Assembly (NCBI RefSeq): GCF_003171515.1
Contig: NC_089399.1
Span: 2,728,001-2,792,000 of the forward strand
From: Pyrenophora tritici-repentis
Taxonomy: Eukaryota > Ascomycota > Dothideomycetes > Pleosporales > Pleosporaceae
Reading direction: 5' to 3'
Length of the DNA: 64,000 nt
In this document: positions 1 to 11,773 of the stretch, piece after piece
How the letters are laid out: each line of letters starts with the position of its first letter
How positions within the stretch are numbered: the first letter of the stretch is position 1
Notes under the pieces: generated by a model
Seen by the model: only the letters and a program-made list of their open reading frames with translations
The model's database searches: none
What the model was told of the DNA's origin: nothing
Program-made: the position numbers and the translations under genes

Positions 1-1371
1 AGGTACGTGTTTCGCATTGCGACGGCGCAACGGAGCCGTTACAAGGTCAGAGAGGCCTAACATGCATAGGGACCACCACCACAGCAGTACGGCAACTATG
101 GCCCTCCGCCTCCGCAGCAGGGTCCTCCTCCTCCTCAAGGTATATCTACTATGCGACGTATTAACACCATCTAACAGCGCGACTAGGCATGATGCCCACT
201 GCTACCAACAACCAATGGACACAAGGAAACCACAATGGCCCTCCACCTCCACCCACCGGCGCACAGAACTTTGGCCATGGCGCACCCAACGGCTATTCAT
301 TTCAATACTCGGCGTGTAACGGACGGCGGAAGGCGCTCCTCATTGGTATCAACTACTTTGGTCAAAGGGGAGAGCTTCGGGGATGCATCAACGATGTGAA
401 GAACATGAGCAAATACCTCAACGAGTTCTTCGGCTACAAGAGAGAGGATATGGTTACCTTGACAGATGACCAGCAAAACCCGATGAGCCAGCCTACAAAG
501 GCGAACATCCTACGAGCAATGCACTGGCTGGTCAAAGATGCGCGGCCAAACGACTCATTGTTCTTCCACTACTCAGGTGCGTCATGACGCGTGTGGTGGT
601 GTAGAGATATGCTGACTTTAGTAGGACATGGTGGTCAAACTAAAGACCTCGACGGAGACGAGGACGACGGCTACGATGAAGTAATTTATCCCGTCGACTT
701 CCGCACTGCCGGCCACATTGTCGACGACGAAATGCATCGCATCATGGTCTCTCCTCTACAACCAGGTGTGCGCCTAACCGCCATCTTCGACTCGTGCCAC
801 TCGGGCTCCGCGCTCGACCTACCATACCTCTACTCCACCCAGGGTGTACTCAAGGAACCAAACCTGGCCAAGGAAGCTGGCCAGGGATTGTTGGGTATTA
901 TATCAAGCTACGGTCGTGGCGATATTGGTGGTATGATTGGCACCGCGACTGGTCTGTTTAAGAAGGCGGTCAGCGGCGACGATGTCTACAAGAAGAACCT
1001 AAGGACAAAGACTAGCCCTGCAGATGTCATCATGTGGAGTGGATCCAAAGACACGCAAACCTCGTAAGCGCTCCCCATGCTACCGAGGTATTGAATCACT
1101 AACACGATTAACTAGTGCCGACGCAAGTATTGGTGGTGAGGCCACAGGCGCCATGTCATGGGCCTTCATCTCTGCACTGCGCAAGAACCCCAACCAGAGC
1201 TATGTACAGCTACTCAACAGCATCCGCGATGAGCTCCAAGGAAAATACCAACAGAAGCCTCAGTTGAGCTGCAGTCATCCACTGAGTAGGCCTTTGCCGA
1301 ATTCCCATATTCTCCCGGGCATCATATACTGACAGTATAATACAGACACTAACTTGCTGTACACCATGTAA
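1..1371 (+). CDS. MCA1: Metacaspase (caspase-like cysteine protease), 5' end outside the window
   Basis: Calcium-dependent Arg/Lys-specific cysteine protease (peptidase family C14B) linked to fungal stress response, ageing and protein quality control. Exons seen: 1-2, 70-139, 187-576, 625-1063, 1116-1285 and 1346-1371. All introns are GT..AG and the reading frame is kept. The visible N-terminal part is a Pro/Gln/Gly-rich prodomain (runs of GPPPPQ, then [12 protein letters not shown]), followed by the p20 core starting [13 protein letters not shown]. The catalytic His lies in HYSGHGGQ, split by the 577-624 intron, and the catalytic Cys in [12 protein letters not shown]. The C terminus matches the family ending ([10 protein letters not shown], then NTNLLYTM). 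The window opens on the last two bases of an exon followed by GTACGT, so the start codon and the first prodomain exon are missing. It converges on the AMMECR1 gene. Family certain; type I fungal form inferred. Confidence 0.93.
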
Positions 1372-1878
1372 ACAACCATGCTTGTTTCTTGGGACAAAGA
1401 GATGAAAGAGGAATAAAGAACCAAGGTACTTGTAAATGCTCCATGGTGCGCGCGTGCTCTTTGAATATCATGATGACATGACGGGAATTACAAAACGGGA
1501 TGCCGGGGGCCAGGCTGTTCTTGTTTTATAACTAGGGGTGGGCTTTGCGGTGATCAACCTACTCAGCTACTATGACGGCGTTCATGTTTTCCCCAACGGT
1601 TCAAGTGGGATGGGATTCTTTTGGAACGGGAAGAAACTCAATCATCATTCGTTATTATTGTCTCTGAGAGGAAGGGGTATCGAACGTTCTGTCTATGAGT
1701 CCGTCGACTTGGCAAGTAACTGTAACTGCAACCTCCTGCCTAACGCCCTATGCCGCCATTATCGTTTGTCCTCAGTGGACGCATGTTCGTGTATCGTGAT
1801 GCAAACGCATACCCCAAACGCGCCCATCTATATGAGAGGCCAAAACTAAAGAAAAATCGTAAACATCATCATCACACC
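1372..1878. other. Intergenic region between convergent genes
   Basis: About 500 bp between the metacaspase and AMMECR1 stop codons. It presumably holds both 3' untranslated regions. I see no supported gene; short open frames here have no recognisable domain. Confidence 0.6.
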
Positions 1879-2766
1879 TCACACATCCGCCATCTCCTCG
1901 TCAACCCAATCCCTCCAGCTCCTCCACTCACCCCAACTCAACGCCACCTTCTTCCCCTGATACCTCACCACCTTGACCCCAACCTTTTCCCAATCCGCCT
2001 TCCTGCCCCCCCACCCAGCCTTCCTCATCAAACTAACCAGCGCCTCTTCCTTAGTCCACCCCTGCTCCAGCGCCACATCCGGCAAATACGTGCTGCCATA
2101 CCGTCTCCCCTTGTCGGTAAACGAGATCCTCAGGCCATGAGTCCCAATCTCCCAATCCATGGGATCCTCGACGCTCTCAAAGTTTGTGAGCAGCGTGACT
2201 GCGACTTCGAGCGTGGGCAGCTCGCGCGCGGTAATGGGCGCAAAACGCGTGTCGTCAAAGGCCGAGGTGAGGGCGTAGGAGGAGAGGCCTGTGGTGAGGG
2301 GTTGGGCTTCAAAGGTGCCGATGCAGCCGCGTAGTCTCTTTTCCCCGGATTTGGACGATACGGTGTTCCAGGTTACGAAGAGGGGGTGTTCTTCTGTACA
2401 GTCGTCGTTGTCATCGTCGTCGTCGGAAGCTAGGTTCGTGGAGCTCTGGCTTGTCAGGCTACTCGGTGTTGAGCTTGCGCCTCCGCTGGGCGTGGAGCTT
2501 GCGCTCTGTATGCTCGAGGAGCTGGCTGACGAGGGGGGCGAGCCTAGGATACGCGATACAGCGGCTGGTTTGTATGGTGATGCCTCTGCGGCTCTGCGGT
2601 CGGCTTCTTCTTGTTCGGTTTCATCTTCGAGTTCAGAAGTCGTGGTAGGTTCGGATGTGTATTTTGCCCACAGCTTTTGAACCTGAGCGAGGGAGAGAGC
2701 GGGTCGCTTTTCCAGGCTTGCGACGAGGCTTTCGAAGCAGTATGCGCAGTGCGCTTGCGTGGCCAT
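1879..2766 (-). CDS. AMMECR1 domain protein
   Basis: Single-exon 295-aa protein of the conserved AMMECR1 family, whose biochemical role is not firmly known. The family signature LRGCIGTFE is at residues 145-153, followed by the conserved block around SAFDDTRFAPIT and the C-terminal EEALVSLMRKAGW region. A fungal low-complexity insert, rich in Ser/Thr and with an acidic run of Asp (about residues 75-125), lies between the N-terminal part (conserved CAYCFESL) and the core. The start is the first ATG of the frame, directly before MATQAHCAYCFESL, where fungal homologues also start. Converges with the metacaspase. Family assignment is secure; function is not. Confidence 0.93.
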   Translation of the reverse strand: MATQAHCAYCFESLVASLEKRPALSLAQVQKLWAKYTSEPTTTSELEDETEQEEADRRAAEASPYKPAAVSRILGSPPSSASSSSIQSASSTPSGGASSTPSSLTSQSSTNLASDDDDDNDDCTEEHPLFVTWNTVSSKSGEKRLRGCIGTFEAQPLTTGLSSYALTSAFDDTRFAPITARELPTLEVAVTLLTNFESVEDPMDWEIGTHGLRISFTDKGRRYGSTYLPDVALEQGWTKEEALVSLMRKAGWGGRKADWEKVGVKVVRYQGKKVALSWGEWRSWRDWVDEEMADV

Positions 2767-3749
2767 GGTGGGTTGGTGGGGTAGGACGTGTGACGCGCGT
2801 GTTAGTCCGGTGTTTTAGTTACAAGACTGTTAGGGTAGAAGGAAGTAGCGGGCGTGAGGAATGAGGAAAGAGGTTGATGCCGTATCAACGATAGTCAAGG
2901 CAAGATATGACGGCGGAGTCTGGGGTATGGAGCTGCAGCTAGTCGGGCTGCAGAAGGGCTGTGCAACAGGCTCAGGAACCGGGATGCCTTCGGCCGACCT
3001 TCCGAATAAGTTGTACAAGAGCGCGTAGAGAGTGTATTATCGTATCTGAGTGGTAAATAGGGACGCTCTTGCATCAACTCCGGAGGTCGACGTGGGCTGT
3101 GGAGTAGAGAGATGGGAGGTGAAGCTGAGATGTCATGTACCCTGCCGATTACACGCCTGGCTTGGAAAGCGTCATCACTCCATCAACGACTGTAAACAGT
3201 TTAGAAATATGCACTTTATTGTATTGCTAAACACTTGCATGCTGCCTCGCGGTCCGGTATCTCAGGACCTCTCGAGGAGTAACAAAAGTAGTCTCAAAGC
3301 CCTCTGGTTGATGACTGGTATGTAGTCCCATCTTCATGCACACTTGCCCTACGGGGTAAAAGGCTGTGTGTTTGGTAATGATGGGGTAGTTGATCTTGCC
3401 ACGATAGATTTTCCTTCAGCAGGTCGAGCATGGAAGAGCTCTGTTGCTGTACACACTAATGGCTGGTTGGAGGTTTGCACCTCCTTCACTTGCTGACTTA
3501 CCTGGATACCTGGTTTCGAACGGTTGATCGATGCAAAACATCACATGAACAGTCGCGCTGGTGGACCGAACTGACTTTTCGACTTATTCATTGCCACGTT
3601 ACATGCCTGCGGTAGGCGTGTAGCGGCTTGCTTCTATCCCTTGAGCTCGAAGCTGTTCATAAAAAGTCCGAATGCCATTGACGCCGACCAAATGTCTCAT
3701 AAAGGAATCGAAAACCGCCATCGTCGCTCGCTCGTAATCGTTTCGTCCT
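2767..3749. other. Intergenic region (AMMECR1 promoter, eL29 3' side)
   Basis: Nearly 1 kb with no supported coding region. It contains the promoter side of the AMMECR1 gene and the downstream side of the eL29 gene, both on the minus strand. No repeat or RNA gene recognised. Confidence 0.5.
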
Positions 3750-4158
3750 TTATGCCGAGTCGCGCTTGCCCTCCTTGACCTCCTTCTGTGTGGCTGTTAG
3801 CGGGTCGCCGGGATGCGATACGGGGTCTGGACGCACCAGAGCGCGCATGGTTCCGTGAAGAGCATGTCTGTGGTTCCTCCTGAACTTGGGGTCGGTTCCC
3901 TTGAGCGAGGGGTAACGGTGAGTCTTGGGCTTCTTGATACTGCACTGTCATCAGCTATTGCCCTCCATATCGCTTGACCATTCGAGAGCCACGTGTTTCA
4001 TCTGCGCAATGATAGTGCTCGTGCGATGGAGAGGGATGCATACCCGTTTCGGTGGTTCTTCTTCGACTGGTTGTGCTGGGACGAGTTCTTGGATTCTGCG
4101 CGTTTGCATTAGCACACTGATATCATCAGTAGCGAGCAATCGCGAACATACTGGCCAT
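3750..4158 (-). CDS. RPL29: 60S ribosomal protein eL29
   Basis: Small basic ribosomal protein of the large subunit, 65 aa, in four exons on the minus strand: 4158-4152, 4095-4044, 3939-3837 and 3785-3750. The exons sum to 198 nt with frame kept, and all introns are GT..AG. The first exon encodes only ATG GCC plus one base, as often in fungal ribosomal genes. The protein starts MAKSKNSSQHNQSKK, then carries the family core HRNGIKKPKTHRYPSLKG and FRRNHRHALHGTMRALKEVKEGK. The last intron (3786-3836) has a CTAAC branch point; reading through it would insert a stretch unlike any eL29. Because the exons are so short, the gene is invisible to simple open-frame scans. Expression should be high and growth-regulated (inference). 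Confidence 0.93.
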
Positions 4159-5229
4159 GGCGACGGTTGTGGATGTCGATTTGGCTGTGTGGTATTGTCG
4201 AAGAGCTGGTAGGAGAAGCTGAATTTCCCGCTGTCTGTGGTGTAAGCGAGTTCAAAACCACGCTAAGGGACTGTTAGCGCGGTTTGGAGCCTCGCGACTT
4301 CCCTGGACGTGCGGTATCCTCGTCAAAACTCACGGCTTCATTTCTATCGAGAGAATCTTCACCTAAAATACAGGGACTCAGTAGTCCTTTTTTTTCGTTA
4401 TTCTAGGGTCTGCATACTAGATGCGTCGCTTTGGGTCTCTTTATGCTATCAAAGTTACAAACTAGCACACTCGCGCATTCCCGGGAGCCTCACCAACCTG
4501 TGCTGGATCCATTTCATGAATTTTACAATTCACGTTGTTCTAATTCGACTCCTTTCCTGGTCTACGGGATATGCCCTCGGTTTAGGCTGGATTTTGCATC
4601 CTTTCCCTCATCCATCGTCGTTGTCGTTGTCTACGTTTTGTCTACTTCAGCCTTCTGGCTAGTAGTGGATTCTCATTAGGTCACACTACTTTCACGTTAA
4701 GTTGTGCTTTTTGCTTTCCTGCATAGCCATCGCTGTCTTCGGTGTAGCAGCCTCCGTCCATGATGATTGGACTTTTAGTCGGAGCAACTGTGTTTCTGTT
4801 CTTGAACGTAAAGAGGGCATCTGGCAGAGTCATGTCTCATGGAATAGAACCTTGGAATCTTTCTTTATTCTCAGGCGTGGATGTGTAGGCTGGACTGAGT
4901 CACGTGGATTTCTTTTGTCCACTTAGCCTGCGGAGTTCAAGTCATGCGGCGACTTTCCCGAAACGTTAATCTTGCAACTTGACATTCAGCGGAAGAAGTA
5001 CGGGACGATTGCATCATCCAAATTGAGGTTCCCCGCCATCGGGATTATGCATTGATCTGAGTCGGGAGACGCTAGACTAGTATGGTTGACTGCGGTCATG
5101 AATTCGCGCATGCTCTAGGTCTTTATAAGGAAGCTTGTGCAGCTGTGGCGCATTACTCTCACATGCTTCTGGCTGTTTTATGATTAATCCAGCCTCTGTG
5201 CAAGAGTCGCATTCAAGACAACATCAAAT
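4159..5229. promoter_or_regulatory. Divergent intergenic region between eL29 and an MFS permease
   Basis: About 1.07 kb separating two divergent starts. A TATA-like element (TATAA, 5124-5128, within CTTTATAAGG) lies about 105 bp before the permease ATG. The eL29 side is pyrimidine/purine biased and could hold a 5' UTR intron, which I cannot define. Open frames here have no recognisable domain. Confidence 0.45.
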
Positions 5230-7015
5230 ATGACGGATACACCGACGAGGATATCTAGGTTTTCCGACGACAAGACAGAGACGTTCCACGATGCCGATGC
5301 TACAACCATCGATCCGGTCGCTGAGAAGAAGTTGCTCCTCAAGTGCGACCTTCATGTCCTTCCACCGTTGTTCCTTCTTTTCCTCTTGGCATTCTTAGAT
5401 CGTGTCAACATCGGTATAACTCTCACACCATGGTTATGACCATCCGCATATTAACGAAGCGTAGGCAATGCAAAGATACAAGGTTGGTATGACAGACTTA
5501 GACACGGTGTGGTGTAGCTAATCCCAAAAGGCTTGACGGAAGATCTGGACATGAGTGGTCCAAACGCCCATCGCTACAATATCGCTTTATTCATCTTTTT
5601 CGTGCCCTACGTCCTTTTCGAGGTCCCATCAAACCTGATACTTAAGAAGCTCAAACCTTCGACATGGCTCAGTTTGATCATGACACTCTGGGGTGAGCTT
5701 TGCAGACTCTCGTCGTCTGCCAGCCACTCTAACGCCTACCAGGCCTCTCAACAATTGGAATGGGCCTCATCACCAATTTTGAAGGACTAGTAGCAATGCG
5801 CGTTCTGCTCGGTTTCTTTGAAGCGGGGCTATTTCCAGGTACGTATCGATTGCTGTGCGTGCTTTCAATGCTTATATTGCAGGCTGCGTGTACCTCATTT
5901 CAATGTATTACAAGCGATACGAACTCCAGTGGCGACTTACTCTGTTCTTCTCGGCGAGCATCATTGCTGGAGCATTTGGTGGAGTAAGACTACGCAGAGT
6001 GCTCAAGACCCGATACTAACTTCCCTCAGCTTCTTGCATTCGCCATTGCCAAAATGGATGGCATCGCCAACTACCGAGGCTGGAGATGGCTATTTATTAT
6101 TGAGGGAATAGTAACTGTCGTCGCTGGGATCATCACAAAGTTCTGGGTGGCAGACTGGCCCGAGGATGCAAAGTTTCTGAACGGAGAAGAGCGTGCTTTG
6201 CTCCTAGCACGCTTGAGCGCTGATACCGGCGATGCTGTTATGGATCGGTTTGACAAGAGGGCTGCCAAAAGGATCTTCGCAGACCCCAAGATCTATCTCG
6301 GGACTCTTGCATACTTTGGTGCGTAACATACGTCTCCATCTCGAGTATCGATTTGGTACGGCAAAACATGCTAACCACCCAATTTTGCGTCTCAGGTATT
6401 GTCAATACAGGCTACGCAGGAGCCTTCTTTACTCCAACAATCGTCAAAGACCTTGGCTACACTTCAACCGCGGCGCAAGTACGCTCGATCCCCATCTTCG
6501 TGGTAGCAACCATTACCGCACTTGTAACAGCATGGCTCACCGATCGTCTCCGCCACCGCTACCTATTCTGTATGTTCGGTCTCGTCGTCGCATCAATCGG
6601 TTACATCATGCTTCTTTTACAGGAGAATCTCTCCGCGGGTGTCAAGTACTTTGCCCTTTTCCTCATTATCCCTGGCGGCTTCATCACCCAACCCGTAGTT
6701 CTGGCGTGGATGTCCAATCTTGTGTCTGGACACTACAAGCGGTCCGTTGCTTCCGGTATGCAAATCGGTTTTGGTAATCTGGGCGGTATCGTTGCGAGTA
6801 ATGTCTTTTTGCAGAACGAGATGCCGACGTATCGTACGGGGTATGGGGTTAGCCTGGCGATGTTGTGGGTTTGCGGGATATCGTGTACGGCGCTGTTGTT
6901 TCTGATCAAGTGGGAGAACGGAAAGAGGGAAAGGGGGGAGAGAGATGATAGATTGATGAAGGCGGATGCAGACAACCTTGGGGATGATCATCCGACGTTT
7001 AGACTGACTTATTGA
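5230..7015 (+). CDS. MFS permease, Dal5/allantoate-permease (anion:cation symporter) family
   Basis: Plasma-membrane transporter with about 12 transmembrane segments, 489 aa. Exons: 5230-5413, 5465-5482, 5531-5692, 5743-5838, 5883-5983, 6030-6318, 6396-7015 (1470 nt, frame kept). The second exon is only 18 nt and completes the family motif: LLAFLDRVNIG, then NAKIQGL. Other family features are the long hydrophilic N terminus, FEVPSNLILKKLKPSTWL in TM2-3, GFFEAGLFPG, YRGWRWLFIIEG and the central loop WPEDAKFLNGEERALL. The C-terminal half contains GHYKRSVASGMQIGFGNLGGIVASN, typical of Dal5-like carriers of organic anions (allantoate, nicotinate, pantothenate, sulfonates, peptides). Substrate cannot be told from sequence. 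Divergent from eL29. Confidence 0.9.
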
Positions 7016-7252
7016 TGTTGGCTTTTGCGCAGTAAAGTTAATGTTCGAGTGATTGGTGCATATGAAAACATGGTAACAGGCTACATTCTAGTGCAAGTTA
7101 GACTTCCCGTGAAACGCATAATATGCACATTTGTCTGATTCTCTTTGTTGTCTAAGTCGTATCCGTGATTTCCGAGTACCATCTCACACTTCTGTTATGT
7201 AATTTGCTCAACAAGACTTCACGAATACGAAATGACTTGAACCTTGCATTAT

Positions 7253-8002
7253 TCATGCCTCATCCATATCATATATGAGTCCCAAAAACGCACTAGAATC
7301 TGCACACTCGCTGTACCCATCAAACCAGCGGTCATCCTTAATGACGATCTTCGCATCCGCCATGTCAAAAATAACGCTGAATTCGGCGACAGCACTCCAT
7401 AATGTCCATCCGTCGTTCCAAAAATGCAGACACAGTGTCTTGAACCCTGAAAGATGCTGTACTATGTACTTTGCCAGTTCTGTATATGCCTGTTTGATGA
7501 AGTGCTCTAAGCAGTCTTCCTCGTAAGACTGAATGAGGAGAGAGAGACTTGATATATTCTGTCGAGCCGATGCACTGAGACTTTCCAGCCACTTTTGCGT
7601 GGCATACGCTTGGTATCGCCCGCGTGGACATGGGCCTGTCAGAAGAATAAAGTTGTGACGTTGATATGCTGAAGGGTCTGCGTCATCGTGTATCTGCTTT
7701 CTTCGCTCAGCTTCCTCCGCCGTTGCTGGCCGCAGCATATTGATCGGACCATGAGCCTCTTGCAATACCCATAATTCTTCGTCCCCAGATTTGAACTGAA
7801 CCTCTGGTCCTAGACATTTGTATCGAGTGTAGATGTGGCCTGGCTCTAACTCGTCTTGTGGTGGTAGATCAGGTCTTGGACAGCGGCATATGTCGATTTG
7901 TGAGTGGCCGACGAAGGTAGTGTTGCTTGGGTTCTCCAGGTACGGCCAGTGCAAGATGTAGTTTATTGTTGTGATATCGTCCACTTCTGACGGATGTGAC
8001 AT
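7253..8002 (-). CDS. Hypothetical protein, 249 aa
   Basis: Uninterrupted single-exon frame with a coherent acidic, soluble composition and no signal peptide or membrane segment. I do not recognise a named domain. A DPSAYQRHNFILLTG stretch followed by a segment resembling a helical F-box/DUF-type scaffold (LSLLIQSYEEDCLEHF, LCLHFWNDGWTLWSAVAEF) is reminiscent of the many lineage-specific proteins of Pleosporales, but this is only an impression. Lies tail-to-tail with the upstream permease and head-to-head with MON1. Length and lack of stops on this strand support coding; conservation would settle it. Confidence 0.6.
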   Translation of the reverse strand: MSHPSEVDDITTINYILHWPYLENPSNTTFVGHSQIDICRCPRPDLPPQDELEPGHIYTRYKCLGPEVQFKSGDEELWVLQEAHGPINMLRPATAEEAERRKQIHDDADPSAYQRHNFILLTGPCPRGRYQAYATQKWLESLSASARQNISSLSLLIQSYEEDCLEHFIKQAYTELAKYIVQHLSGFKTLCLHFWNDGWTLWSAVAEFSVIFDMADAKIVIKDDRWFDGYSECADSSAFLGLIYDMDEA

Positions 8003-8747
8003 TGGTTAGATGAGACTCTGGTGCATGGAACTGCATCGAAGGGGTGCTTTCAAGGTTGGTAACTTGGAATAAATACAAACCTAGTCATTCCTACGCAAGA
8101 TTGCCACGCAGCTTGAAGTCATGCATGAAACACAACCGGTGTCCAATTTTGCCGTATAATCCACGGACTAAGCTGATTATAGGTCATTATGCATACCGCT
8201 CTTCTCACTAGACTCGAGGTATCAAATCACACATGTAGTCGTTGGTACCGCAATGCCGGATAAAGCAATGCTGTACGCCTAGTTTGCTAAGAATAGTAAA
8301 CTACGTTGGCACAGCTGAGTACATGCCAAGGCGACAGTGCGTCAGCGCACGAATGTGTGTGGCGATGGATGAAGCTCAAATTACTCGGTGCCCGGTCTCA
8401 ATGTGGGCCGGCAATGTGGGTGATGAAGTTGATGATGTGTATGGGGTCAGAATATGGACCAGGACAGTTGAAGTGATAGCATTGCCCTGTTTGAATTGTC
8501 TGGTGAAGACGGTATTCCACGTCTGAACCGTTGGTGCAAATTACATCCAGCCTTGAGACGGCGTGGCAGCCAGACCCGTCGATGCTTCCGTCAGGACTCC
8601 CGGAGTGCAACGTCATTGGTAGTTGGCCCATGCGTGATGCATTACCTGAACAAGCGTCACGACGCTCCACGCGCACGCTTCTAGTGAGTCGCGACATGTC
8701 AAAACAAAAACACGACGCTGTCGTCTAGATGAACGTCCACCGCTGTC
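8003..8747. other. Divergent intergenic region upstream of MON1
   Basis: About 745 bp between the start of the 249-aa unknown (minus) and MON1 (plus). Presumed shared promoter. A Cys-containing minus frame at 8398-8697 was considered and not accepted. Confidence 0.45.
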
Positions 8748-11515
8748 TTGATGGACGAGACGGGGAACGCTGAGGCCCAGTCGCCTGCCTTTGAGGCGGG
8801 CAGCTCACCTCCCACGCCCACGCAACAGAGTAGCAATGCCTCGGCCAAGTCGAAGAAAGGGGAGGCGATTGAGCAGACGGACTTTGCGAATCCGACCTTG
8901 GGTATAATACGCAGATTCTCCCGCCAGCCATCTATGAGCTCGTTGGTATCGCGAGAAGATACGCCCCCGCCTCTGCCACCGCGACCGGCCCTCAATCTAC
9001 TATCGCGACCCTCGACATCCCATTCCACGGCGCCCGCGAGACCCCGACTCCTATCCAAAGCCACCACACAGCTCTCGGTCGCAAACACCCAGGCCTTTGC
9101 TACCGATACGAAAGATGTATCGCCGACCTCGACTGTGGCGAGACCGCATAACTTTGTAGGCGCAAACGTAGTTTCGCGCAATATCAACGATGTCGATGAC
9201 ACGGCGAGCGTGGCCAGCTTCGCGCCGACCGAGGCAGCTGGGTACCAGGAGAGCATACTGGGAGAAGTAATAGGCCAGGCAGAGAAGTCAGAACAGGAGA
9301 AGTCACTACTTAGGACGTTGGGACACAAGTTTGGCGACGCTGAAGCGCAAAGCCTGTTTCCCCCGGATCCCTACTTTGAAGCTGCTTTCCGTCGCGAGTT
9401 CGACGAGATTGATGAGATGGCAATGGACGGGTCAAACGAAGGTCAGACCCGCATCATGTACGTAGAGGAGGCTCTTGCTGATGTAGTCTATAGAAACGGT
9501 GATGCACCAATGGCGCGCTAAACTCAAGCATTTCCTCATCCTCTCGAGCGCCGGCAAGCCTATATACAGTCGACATGGCGACGACCAGCTCATTACAAAT
9601 TACATCGGCGTGGTGCAAACCATCATATCCTTCTACCAGTCCACTAACGACACCCTGCGAGGCTTCACTGCAGGAGATGTTCGCTTCGTCGTCATGTCCA
9701 AGGGTCCGCTCAATCTGGTCGCCATCACGCGTCTGCCAGAGAGCGACTCACAGCTACGCTCGCAGCTAGAAGCACTCTACATGCAAATTCTCTCGACGCT
9801 TACTCTCCCTAGCATGGAGCGCATGTTCGCAGCAAGAGCGAATTACGACCTGCGTCGTCCTCTCCAAGGAACTGAAACACTACTATCAGCTCTCGCCGAT
9901 GGCTTCACACGGGGCTCGCCCTCGACACTGTTGTCAGCACTGGAATGTCTCAAGCTCCGCAAATCCCATCGCGCCACCATCAATAATACGCTTCTCAAGA
10001 CGCGGTCTGAGAACCTCCTCTATGGCCTAGTCGTGGCGTCAGGCAAGCTTGTCTCCGTCGTCCGGCCCAAGAAACACAGCCTGCACCCAGGTGACCTCCA
10101 TCTCATCTTCAACATGCTATTCGAAGCCGGTAGCGTCAAAGCCGGCGGAGGTGAGAATTGGATTCCGTTGTGTTTGCCCGGCTTCAACAACACGGGCTAT
10201 CTGTACATGTACGTAAGCTTCCTGAACTTGGAACGCCCTTCGGAGCAGATGCAAGAACGGCCTCGCACCAGCGATGGAGCCGACGACGAGGTTGCGGTCC
10301 TTCTCATTAGCGCAGACAAGGAGAGCTTCTTCGAGCTTAGACGGATGAGAGATGATTTGGTTGAGGTATGTTGTATTCTTTTTTTACTTTACAAAGTCTC
10401 CTTATTTCATTCCAAGACATTGGGCGGCACAAAAGACGCGTGGTTCAACAGATCAAATTTACTTTGTGCGTATCAGACAGACGCGGCTGTTGGGGCCGAG
10501 CCGTAGATATATTGTTGACATGGGGTGATGCGGGTTTGGTTGGGGAGGGGAATTTGGGGTGGGAAGTGGGGAAACGGGGGGCATTCGTGTTCGCATGGGG
10601 TTGCCCTGGGAATCTCTCCGACCAAACCCTACTTCGTATCATCTGCCCTTTTGTTTCTGCCTCGTCCGTCCCGGAAGACGGGTCTTCTGTACGATTCGGC
10701 CTCGGAGCTTGGCATCCCCGTTGCTCCTTGTTACTCCGCCTGTCCTTACTAAACGTCCGGCTCTCGGCCCTGAGGACTGGTCAGCTCCGATTCGGTCGTC
10801 TGCTGGGTCGACGTCCCGTTGGTGCGGTTTGGTCACTCGGCTTGATTGCTCCTCTTTGGACAGCCCTACCAAGAGGGATCAGCCCTTTGCGTTATATGGG
10901 AACCATCGAAGCTAACGGGTACTTCCGCAGAACTTGGAGCGCAACGGCTCTATTGATGCCATACGGACGGCTGTCCAACAGGGGCGTCCCACCTGTACGG
11001 ATATCGTACCGGGCAGCCCGCTACGACACTTTTTATACAAGTCGAGGGGCAATGTGCAGTTTACCATGCCTAGTTATGCACCCTATTTTGGTGGGGATTT
11101 GGAGAAAAGACGGTATGTCCTATCGGCGCATACTCCTTCCCCCGTCCCGTACCCTGTATGCTTACTCGGATCTTACCCTCCGACACTTGGGCCTTGTTTC
11201 CTTTTTAGGCTTGCGCTGTTCTCACGCATCTTTCCTCTGATCGATCGTCTTTACTGATCTATATGGGCTAGACTGATCGATCTCTACAACAAACTCCATA
11301 GCAATCTGCACAGCAAACCCACAACCCTCAAGGTACACCATGAGACGAATACTACATGCATAGCTCTGGCATGGAGCACACCGCTCTTTGAGCTATATGC
11401 TGTAGCGCCTGCGAATACGTCGAGGGCCGCGTTGGCGGCGAGTGCGAATAAGATTATCCAGTGGGTTAGGCGCGAAGAGGAGAGGGTGTTTATTATTGGC
11501 GGTGCGGTATTCTAG
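8748..11515 (+). CDS. MON1: Vacuolar fusion protein Mon1
   Basis: Subunit of the Mon1-Ccz1 complex, the guanine-nucleotide exchange factor that activates Rab7/Ypt7 on endosomes, vacuoles and autophagosomes. Exons: 8748-9441, 9494-10365, 10931-11112, 11272-11515, with frame kept. The N-terminal ~230 residues are disordered and Ser/Pro rich. The three longin-type parts follow: [27 protein letters not shown], the middle block [31 protein letters not shown], and the last block [11 protein letters not shown] to [14 protein letters not shown]. The first donor (GTCAGA, 9442) is weak but is the one that keeps frame with the ATAG acceptor at 9493. A stronger GTACGT 16 nt later breaks the frame. The third intron, 10366-10930, is 565 nt, about ten times the local norm. 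Faces the reductase pseudogene tail-to-tail. Confidence 0.92.
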
Positions 11516-11773
11516 CACATATCAACGGGTAATGAATTTTTTCTGTTGGGTCACAAAATCATGGTCAGGGCAAGTAAAGTAGATACCCAGATACGAGTAC
11601 GAAGCTCACAAGGCAACAAGCATACATACGAAATGAGAAGATGATAAAAATCATTTACAAGGTTCATACTTGTACACACCGAGGTTTTACGACTGTTTCC
11701 ATGGGGAAGAGAGCCAAGCACCAGCATATATTCATCCAAGCCTTGGGCGTACCCACAACACCAAAAGACTCAA

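Noticed and set aside
1750..2680. Plus-strand frames opposite the AMMECR1 gene
   Set aside because: Antisense shadows of a conserved coding sequence.
8398..8697. Cys-containing 99-codon minus frame, possible small secreted protein
   Set aside because: No signal peptide, no recognised domain, and it overlaps frames on the other strand in the MON1 promoter region.
9458..9493. Stronger GTACGT donor in MON1 exon 1
   Set aside because: With the available acceptor it breaks the frame into [11 protein letters not shown]; the weaker GTCAGA donor keeps it.
10368..11240. 290-codon frame overlapping MON1
   Set aside because: It runs through two MON1 introns in a different frame from the conserved exon; composition is intron-like.
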